From Anaerolineae bacterium (GTDB taxonomy: Bacteria > Chloroflexota > Anaerolineae > JAFGEY01), in NCBI GenBank assembly GCA_016929775.1, contig JAFGIE010000081.1, positions 1-28,292 of the forward strand: a stretch of 28,292 nucleotides of DNA, read 5' to 3'. The notes beneath the pieces were generated by a model. That model saw only the letters and a program-made list of their open reading frames with translations, was not told the DNA's origin and searched no databases. A program made the translations under genes and the position numbers. Below are positions 24,221 to 28,292 of this stretch, one piece after another; the stretch's first letter is position 1, and every line of letters starts with the position of its first letter.

Positions 24221-24973
24221 TCACTCTCGCTCCAGGGCGAGGAAAAGGCGGGCATAGATGAACGCATTGTCCCCCCGGGCTCTTAACAGGATCCCCTCTC
24301 CGTGCTCGTGGATCCGCGGCTGGGGATGGGCACGACAGCTCGCCTCCATCTGCGCCAGGGTCTGCAATGCCGCGCCCACTGCCGGGTCTTCGCTCACGAC
24401 GAGGATGTCGTATCCCTGCTCCTGCTGCCAGATGTGGACGTGCTGCCCGCGCAGCGCCTCCAGGGAGCCGCGCAGTTCGGCCATATCCAGCGCACAGTGC
24501 GTCTGCTCGACCAACCAGTCGAGGATCGAGGTCGCGTGCAGGTCATCTGGGGGGTGGGCACAGACCTGGTCGACGACGCGATCGAAGAACTGCGCGCCGC
24601 TCGGCTCTGCGCGCGCGGCGAGGCGCTCCACTTCGCGCAGCAGCGATTCCATTTCGTGATGCAGGACCAGCAGCTCTGTCAGGCGCCGCTCCAGGTCGAG
24701 GAAGCGCTGCCGGGCAAGGACGGCGAGCTGTGCGCCGCTCAAGCCTCCTTGCTCCATCTGGTCGAGCATGGTGCGGATGTCGGCGAGCGAAAAGCCGAGG
24801 TGCTGCGCCTGCTGGATAAAGCGCAGCGTGCGTTCGGCTTGCGGGTTGTACAGGCGGTAGCCCGCATCCGAACGATCGTCCGGCGAGAGGAGCCCTTCCG
24901 CTTCGTAGTACCGGAGCGCCGATGTCCGCATGCCAACGCGCCGGGCAAGCTGCCCGATCGTGAGCTGGTCCAT
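24221..24973 (-). CDS. MerR-family metal-responsive regulator with extended C-terminal domain
   Basis: A 250-aa regulator. The N-terminal winged helix (TIGQLARRVGMRTSALRYYEAEGLL, then DAGYRLY) and dimerisation helix (about 75-120) are typical of MerR. A further 130 residues follow, where metal sensors of the family usually stop near 140. The extension has Cys138, Cys160 and Cys213 and a His-rich stretch (RAHPQPRIHEHGE), possible metal ligands. The ATG at 24973 has GGAGG 7 nt upstream; the frame is open much further upstream but overlaps the sugar gene. It is placed directly before the metal ATPase operon in the same direction and probably activates the 20-bp-spacer promoter there. Confidence 0.92.
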   Translation of the reverse strand: MDQLTIGQLARRVGMRTSALRYYEAEGLLSPDDRSDAGYRLYNPQAERTLRFIQQAQHLGFSLADIRTMLDQMEQGGLSGAQLAVLARQRFLDLERRLTELLVLHHEMESLLREVERLAARAEPSGAQFFDRVVDQVCAHPPDDLHATSILDWLVEQTHCALDMAELRGSLEALRGQHVHIWQQEQGYDILVVSEDPAVGAALQTLAQMEASCRAHPQPRIHEHGEGILLRARGDNAFIYARLFLALERE

Positions 24974-25050
24974 GTCGGTCCTCCTTGCTCGACTCTGCCG
25001 TGGCCTTTGGCTGTGCTTGGACCAGGCAACCCGCCAGTCCGTCCCTCCCG

Positions 25051-26013
25051 TCAGCGCAGCACAGCCTCGTACAGATAGTCGAGCGCCGCAACCGGGTTGC
25101 GCTCTGCCATGATCGCGTCCATCCGCAGGGGGTCGATCCGGTCCACCAATTCCTCCAAGCGGCGCGTGAGCTTGGTCGCCAGGCTGAACGTCTGGACCGT
25201 GTCCGTCTCTTTGGACATGACGTCGTAGGCGTACCAGTCGTCGGTGTAGCCGACCTCGCGCAGGTAGTACAGGAACTCGACGAAATCCCACACATTGTAC
25301 GCCCCGGGCAGCATATCCCAGTCCCAGTGACGGTCGTTGTCGTTCAGGTGCACGTAAAAGAGCTTGCCGGCGCGCGCCAGCAGCGCCACCGACTGCGCCG
25401 GGCGCTCGCCCGCCAGCAGGGCGTGCCCGATGTCGAGCGTCACACCGAGGTTCGCGGCGCCGACCGACTGGCAGAACGCCAGCGTCTCGCCCGCAGAGGC
25501 GAACAGGCATCGCGTGCGCGGATCGTTCCACTTGTACTCGATGCACACGCGCAGCGCTGGGTCATGCGCGCAGATCGCGCCGAACGTCTCCTCCGCGTAG
25601 CGATAGGCGTCCAGGTAGTCCATCTCGAACACATAGTCATGCCCGTCGTTGAGCGGGCAGGTCGAGATCCGGCTGGACCCCACGGCAGCTGCGAGGTCCA
25701 TCGCCCGCCGGAAATCGTCGACGACCTCGGCGCGCTCGGCTGCGTGCGGCGAGGTGAACGCGCCGCGCAGCCACTTGCCCGTGCGGCGCGAGCGGACGTT
25801 GACCGAGGAGACCCCGAACCCGTACCCGTCGAGCAGCGACCGGAGGAGGGCCAAGTCTTCGAAATCGGCTGGATAGCACAGCTCCAGTCCGTCGAGGCGC
25901 TCGATCTGCGACGCCAGGGCGAGCTTTTCGCTGAGCGTGCGGTCCGGCTGGTAGGTGATGTAGCGGTTCTTGACCCCGCCGAGGAAAGCCGTGATCACGG
26001 CAAGTTTGTTCAT
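25051..26013 (-). CDS. Sugar phosphate isomerase/epimerase-like TIM barrel
   Basis: A 320-aa protein of the xylose-isomerase-like / AP-endonuclease-2 superfamily. Likely metal ligands lie in CIEYKWNDPR (Glu), VTLDIGHALLAG (Asp, His), YVHLNDNDRHWDWD (His, Asp) and the C-terminal WYAYDVMSKETD. The size and the opening KNRYITYQPDRTLSEKLALASQIERLDGLEL fit sugar isomerases or epimerases in catabolic clusters; the substrate is unknown. The ATG at 26013 has a GGGAGG site. It follows another TIM-barrel gene after 48 bp and is the last gene of that leftward cluster; the MerR gene starts 78 bp further on. Confidence 0.85.
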   Translation of the reverse strand: MNKLAVITAFLGGVKNRYITYQPDRTLSEKLALASQIERLDGLELCYPADFEDLALLRSLLDGYGFGVSSVNVRSRRTGKWLRGAFTSPHAAERAEVVDDFRRAMDLAAAVGSSRISTCPLNDGHDYVFEMDYLDAYRYAEETFGAICAHDPALRVCIEYKWNDPRTRCLFASAGETLAFCQSVGAANLGVTLDIGHALLAGERPAQSVALLARAGKLFYVHLNDNDRHWDWDMLPGAYNVWDFVEFLYYLREVGYTDDWYAYDVMSKETDTVQTFSLATKLTRRLEELVDRIDPLRMDAIMAERNPVAALDYLYEAVLR

Positions 26014-26061
26014 GCGATCCTCCCGTCCTGCGTGTGCTCGCTCCCGGCGCGAGGGGCGTCG

Positions 26062-26871
26062 CTAGGCCTCGTCCCGCACCCGGCGCAGATAGGCGATCCC
26101 GTCCTGGACCCACGCCTCTTCCTGTGCCAGCGTCGACGCCTCGTCCGCCAGGCGATCCATCCAGCTCTCGACCAGTAGGTCGGGGTCCTGCCCCGCGGAC
26201 CGGATTACGGCGAGCACGCCCGCCACATCGACCAGGCCCTCGCCGAGCGGGCAGCCCACGATCGCAAAGCCCGTGCCCGCGCGGCGGGCGACCGCATCCT
26301 TGACGTGGACCACGACGGCGTAGGGCGCCAGCACGCGCGCCGTCTCCATGGCGCCGCTTAGCCGCGCGATCGCGTTCAGTGGGTCCAGGCAGACCCTGAC
26401 CAGCGGGTCGTCGATCGCCTGGACCAGGCGCGCCAGCGCTGCAGGCGAGCGATCAAAGTGGTTCTCGATCGCCAATGTGACCTCGGCGGCGCGCAGGTCG
26501 GGGAGCAGCGCACGCAGCACGACGGCGCTCTCGTCCATGTCGGGCGTGCGTTCGTCCGTAGAGAGGACCACGCGCAGGACGCGCGCCTCGATCTGGGCGG
26601 CGACTGCCAGGCTGCGGCGAAGGTGCGCCGGGTCGCTGCCCTGGATGCCCAGCTGGAGCGCCAAGCCGTGCGCGCTGGCGCGCCCGGCGAGCGCCGCCAG
26701 CGCTCGATCGGAGAGCCCGTCCAGGGGCAGGTTGTCGCAGATCTGGAGCACCTCTGCGCCCAGCGCCGCGGCTCGGTCGATCAGTGCGGGCGGGTCGAGG
26801 GGCGCTGCGGGTCGCGCGCCCGGCGCGCCGATCGCCCAGCGGAAAGCATAGCTGCCCAGTCCGATCCTCAC
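26062..26871 (-). CDS. Second sugar isomerase/epimerase-like TIM barrel
   Basis: A 269-aa TIM-barrel protein (opening RIGLGSYAFRWAIG) with likely metal-binding positions in VTLAIENHFD, VRVCLDPLNA, VVVHVKDAVA and LLVESW. The pattern Glu, Asp, His, Glu fits the xylose-isomerase-like superfamily. A longer frame starts at 26934, inside the upstream gene, but the GTG at 26871 has GGAGGGG four nt upstream and overlaps the upstream stop as GTGA, so it is chosen. Co-transcribed with the glycosidase-like gene and the other epimerase-like gene. The substrate is unknown. Confidence 0.82.
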   Translation of the reverse strand: MRIGLGSYAFRWAIGAPGARPAAPLDPPALIDRAAALGAEVLQICDNLPLDGLSDRALAALAGRASAHGLALQLGIQGSDPAHLRRSLAVAAQIEARVLRVVLSTDERTPDMDESAVVLRALLPDLRAAEVTLAIENHFDRSPAALARLVQAIDDPLVRVCLDPLNAIARLSGAMETARVLAPYAVVVHVKDAVARRAGTGFAIVGCPLGEGLVDVAGVLAVIRSAGQDPDLLVESWMDRLADEASTLAQEEAWVQDGIAYLRRVRDEA

Positions 26872-27803
26872 GTTGCCCCTCCGGTCGCGCGTGCGTGGTA
26901 GGGCCCGTACGTTTCCCTCAGGTAGGCCAACCACCAGGCGATCCCGGGGTCGGCGGCGCTGCCCGATCCGCCGGGCCTGTGGTTGGGCCCTACGGGCGGC
27001 GGCGCCTGGAGCCAGGTCGAGGCCAACATGTGGCCCCTGCCCTGGTCGAGGTGCGCGCGCGTGCGCGCGATTTGGCTGTCCATCATCTCTGGCGTATAGA
27101 CCCCGACGTGGCAGTAGCGGTACGAACCGTCGCGCAAGTTGCTGTACGGGCCCCAGTAGCCGCTCCCACCGGGCACGTTTCCCGGCGAACCCTCGCTCTC
27201 GACGTATGGCTTGTGGGGCGACGGGTCGTTGAAATGGATCGCCAGGTCCGCCTCGTCGGGCGATCGTCCCCGGTGATTGGTCGCCATGAGACAGCGCGGG
27301 TCGATCGCTTTGCCCGCCAGCAGCATCTGCCGGTTGTCAAACCCCGCCTCTCGCTGGGCCATGCCCTCGTTGTCCACGTCGACGAACACGTGGCGGTATT
27401 CCCCCTCGGCAAGCCAAGCCACTGTGACACCGACCGCCCGGTTCGCCTCGGTTTGGGTCCAGTGCGCCCACTTGGCGCGCGAGTTCCCCCAGTACAAGCA
27501 GCCGACCAGGACGACCATCGCTCGCGCGTCCGCGGCGTCGAGGATGCGCGCCATGCGCGCGGCATAGACGGGATCGAGGGTCGCATCGCGCCGGTAGCCG
27601 CGCACGTCGCCAAAGCGGGAGCCCATCCAGTAGACGCTGAAGGCGTTGACACCGTGCTCGGCGAAGACGTCGAGATGATCGATCAACTCGTCCGCCGCCC
27701 GGTCCGAGATCAGCGCGTTGGAGCAGCGGAGCCCGATCACGGTCAAGGGCTCGCCGTCCAGACAAGTCGACGTACCGCGTACGCTCAAGACGTGCTTGCT
27801 CAT
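26868..27803 (-). CDS. Glycosidase-like TIM-barrel protein
   Basis: A 311-aa protein without a signal peptide. Motifs such as GEPLTVIGLRCSNALIS, GVNAFSVYWMGSRFGDV, MARILDAADARAMVVLVG and FVDVDNEGM resemble the clan-A barrel of glycoside hydrolases. The DNEG motif is a candidate acid/base position and the SEG of YVESEGSPGN a candidate nucleophile. No specific family is recognised. A much longer frame runs to 28109 but covers the promoter; the ATG at 27803 has GGGAGCAGG upstream. It is the first gene of a three-gene sugar cluster. Confidence 0.75.
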   Translation of the reverse strand: MSKHVLSVRGTSTCLDGEPLTVIGLRCSNALISDRAADELIDHLDVFAEHGVNAFSVYWMGSRFGDVRGYRRDATLDPVYAARMARILDAADARAMVVLVGCLYWGNSRAKWAHWTQTEANRAVGVTVAWLAEGEYRHVFVDVDNEGMAQREAGFDNRQMLLAGKAIDPRCLMATNHRGRSPDEADLAIHFNDPSPHKPYVESEGSPGNVPGGSGYWGPYSNLRDGSYRYCHVGVYTPEMMDSQIARTRAHLDQGRGHMLASTWLQAPPPVGPNHRPGGSGSAADPGIAWWLAYLRETYGPYHARATGGAT

Positions 27804-27840
27804 GCCTGCTCCCTGCCAGCCACGTGTCCGCTCGCTGGAA

Positions 27841-27870
27841 AGTATAGCACAGCCAGCAGGGGTTGACCAA
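27841..27870 (-). promoter_or_regulatory. Promoter of the glycosidase/epimerase cluster
   Basis: On the minus strand, TTGGTC (27870-27865), an 18-bp spacer, then TATACT (27846-27841). The predicted transcript starts about 30 nt before the ATG at 27803. No operator palindrome stands out. Confidence 0.6.
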
Positions 27871-27932
27871 TCCCCGCCGAGATCTACACATTCTGCACGT
27901 CGTTTCCACATCTTGGCTTCACATTTGCCGGG

Positions 27933-27938
27933 TATACT
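27933..27938 (+). promoter_or_regulatory. -10 box for the secreted protein at the right edge
   Basis: TATACT on the plus strand, with a weak TTGGCT 14 nt upstream instead of a normal -35. It is divergent from the glycosidase promoter. Transcription would begin near 27945 and give a leader of about 125 nt. Confidence 0.4.
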
Positions 27939-27960
27939 AGGGTCAGTTGAGGGGCACACA

Positions 27961-28041
27961 GGGGCCCCGGGGCGCGAGGGACGGTCCCTCGCAAGGCAAG
28001 GCCCCGAATTCTGGCGGAAGGCTCTCCTGCGGGATACGCCA
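27961..28041 (+). other. Potentially structured leader RNA upstream of the secreted protein
   Basis: Three helices can be drawn: an outer GGGGCC (27961-27966) with GGCCCC (28000-28005); an inner GCGAGGGA (27974-27981) with TCCCTCGC (27985-27992), loop CGG; and TGGCG (28012-28016) with CGCCA (28037-28041). I do not recognise any known riboswitch class. Confidence 0.35.
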
Positions 28042-28071
28042 ACCGCCCTACAACAAAGAATGGAGAATACA

Positions 28072-28292
28072 GTGAAGACACTGCTCAAAGGTTTGGGAAT
28101 CTCGGTCATCGTGGTCTTGGTGCTGTCTGCGATCGCGGCAGTGGCCCTGGCGCAGGGCCCCGGCGGGCAGACCGGCGAAGGGGTCTGCGAGGTCGACGGT
28201 CAGCCGGTCGGCGAGGGCCAGATGCGTGGCTCGATGGAGTGGAACCGCACGGGCGAGCAGCAGGGCCTGGGCGCCAACGAGAACGCCCCCTG
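28072..28292 (+). CDS. Secreted protein of unknown function, N-terminal part
   Basis: Open to the window edge; 73 complete codons are visible. It has an N-terminal signal peptide (MKTLLKGLGISVIVVLVLSAIAAVALAQG, cleavage likely near ALA-QG), followed by a Gly/Glu-rich mature part with one Cys (EGVCEVDGQPVGEG) and MRGSMEWNRTGEQQGLGANENAP. No family is recognised. The GTG at 28072 has GGAG 8 nt upstream in a context (GGAGAATACAGTGAAGA) closely like that of the lipoprotein start at 8969 (GGAGGAATACAGTGAAGA), so GTG is preferred over the in-frame ATG at 28060. Confidence 0.75.
   Translation, partial: MKTLLKGLGISVIVVLVLSAIAAVALAQGPGGQTGEGVCEVDGQPVGEGQMRGSMEWNRTGEQQGLGANENAP

Noticed and set aside
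24974..25546. N-terminal extension of the MerR protein
   Set aside because: The added 190 residues lie opposite to no signal but overlap the coding region of the sugar epimerase-like gene, and a strong ribosome site marks the ATG at 24973.
27804..28109. N-terminal extension of the glycosidase-like protein
   Set aside because: It would cover the leftward promoter (27841-27870) and the divergent leader; the composition is Cys/Arg/Pro-rich without pattern.
1..28292. tRNA, rRNA, insertion sequences, integrases, phage genes or attachment sites
   Set aside because: None seen. No transposase-like motif or terminal repeats were found, so there is no direct sign of recent mobile-element insertion.

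Overview
The window is GC-rich, gene-dense bacterial DNA with 20 supported coding regions. One of these is small, one is broken into two frames, and one runs off the right edge. The gene repertoire suggests Chloroflexota (Anaerolineae-like): many secreted or lipid-anchored proteins, sugar-degradation genes without PTS, a TM287/288-type exporter pair, Lgt-like and TlpA-like neighbours, and strong Shine-Dalgarno sites. That assignment is an inference from gene style; no rRNA or other marker gene is present.

Layout. (1) 9-1121 (-): an enolase-superfamily acid-sugar dehydratase. (2) 1272-5403 (-): a MarR regulator followed by a heterodimeric ABC exporter, driven by a consensus promoter with a perfect MarR-type palindrome at its start site. 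(3) 5755-6978 (-): an HtrA/DegP-like lipoprotein protease split by an in-frame TAA exactly between the protease and PDZ domains. (4) 7356-12722 (-): a MacAB-like export operon (adaptor, ATPase, permease, FxLYD-type lipoprotein), divergent from (5) 13060-15248 (+): an OmpR-family response regulator and histidine kinase. (6) 15307-15570 (+): a small I9-propeptide-like protein with its own promoter. (7) 15697-20219 (+): a GH106-like glycoside hydrolase overlapping an arabinose/fucose-isomerase-like gene. (8) 20241-24137 (-): a heavy-metal P-type ATPase, a 71-aa ORF, a TlpA-like thioredoxin and a degenerate Lgt-like protein, translationally linked, behind a MerR-type promoter with a 20-bp spacer; the MerR regulator lies directly upstream (24221-24973). 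(9) 25051-27803 (-): a three-gene sugar cluster (glycosidase-like and two xylose-isomerase-type TIM barrels). (10) 28072-end (+): a secreted protein, truncated by the window edge, with a potentially structured leader.

The most interesting signal is a shared promoter architecture. Upstream of the response regulator, upstream of the divergent exporter operon, and upstream of htrA there is an array of four CTCAG-like boxes repeated every 11 bp, and the last box begins exactly 15 nt before a -10-like hexamer. The -35 element is replaced by the array. The simplest reading is that the response regulator binds these arrays, autoregulates, and activates both the MacAB-like exporter with its lipoprotein and the HtrA protease. 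This would be a compact envelope-stress regulon (Cpx/Bae-like in logic) encoded in about 9 kb.

A second theme is sugar use: the GH106-like enzyme, the isomerase-like gene, the acid-sugar dehydratase and the TIM-barrel isomerase/epimerases plausibly handle a deoxy- or uncommon sugar, but substrates cannot be assigned from sequence alone.
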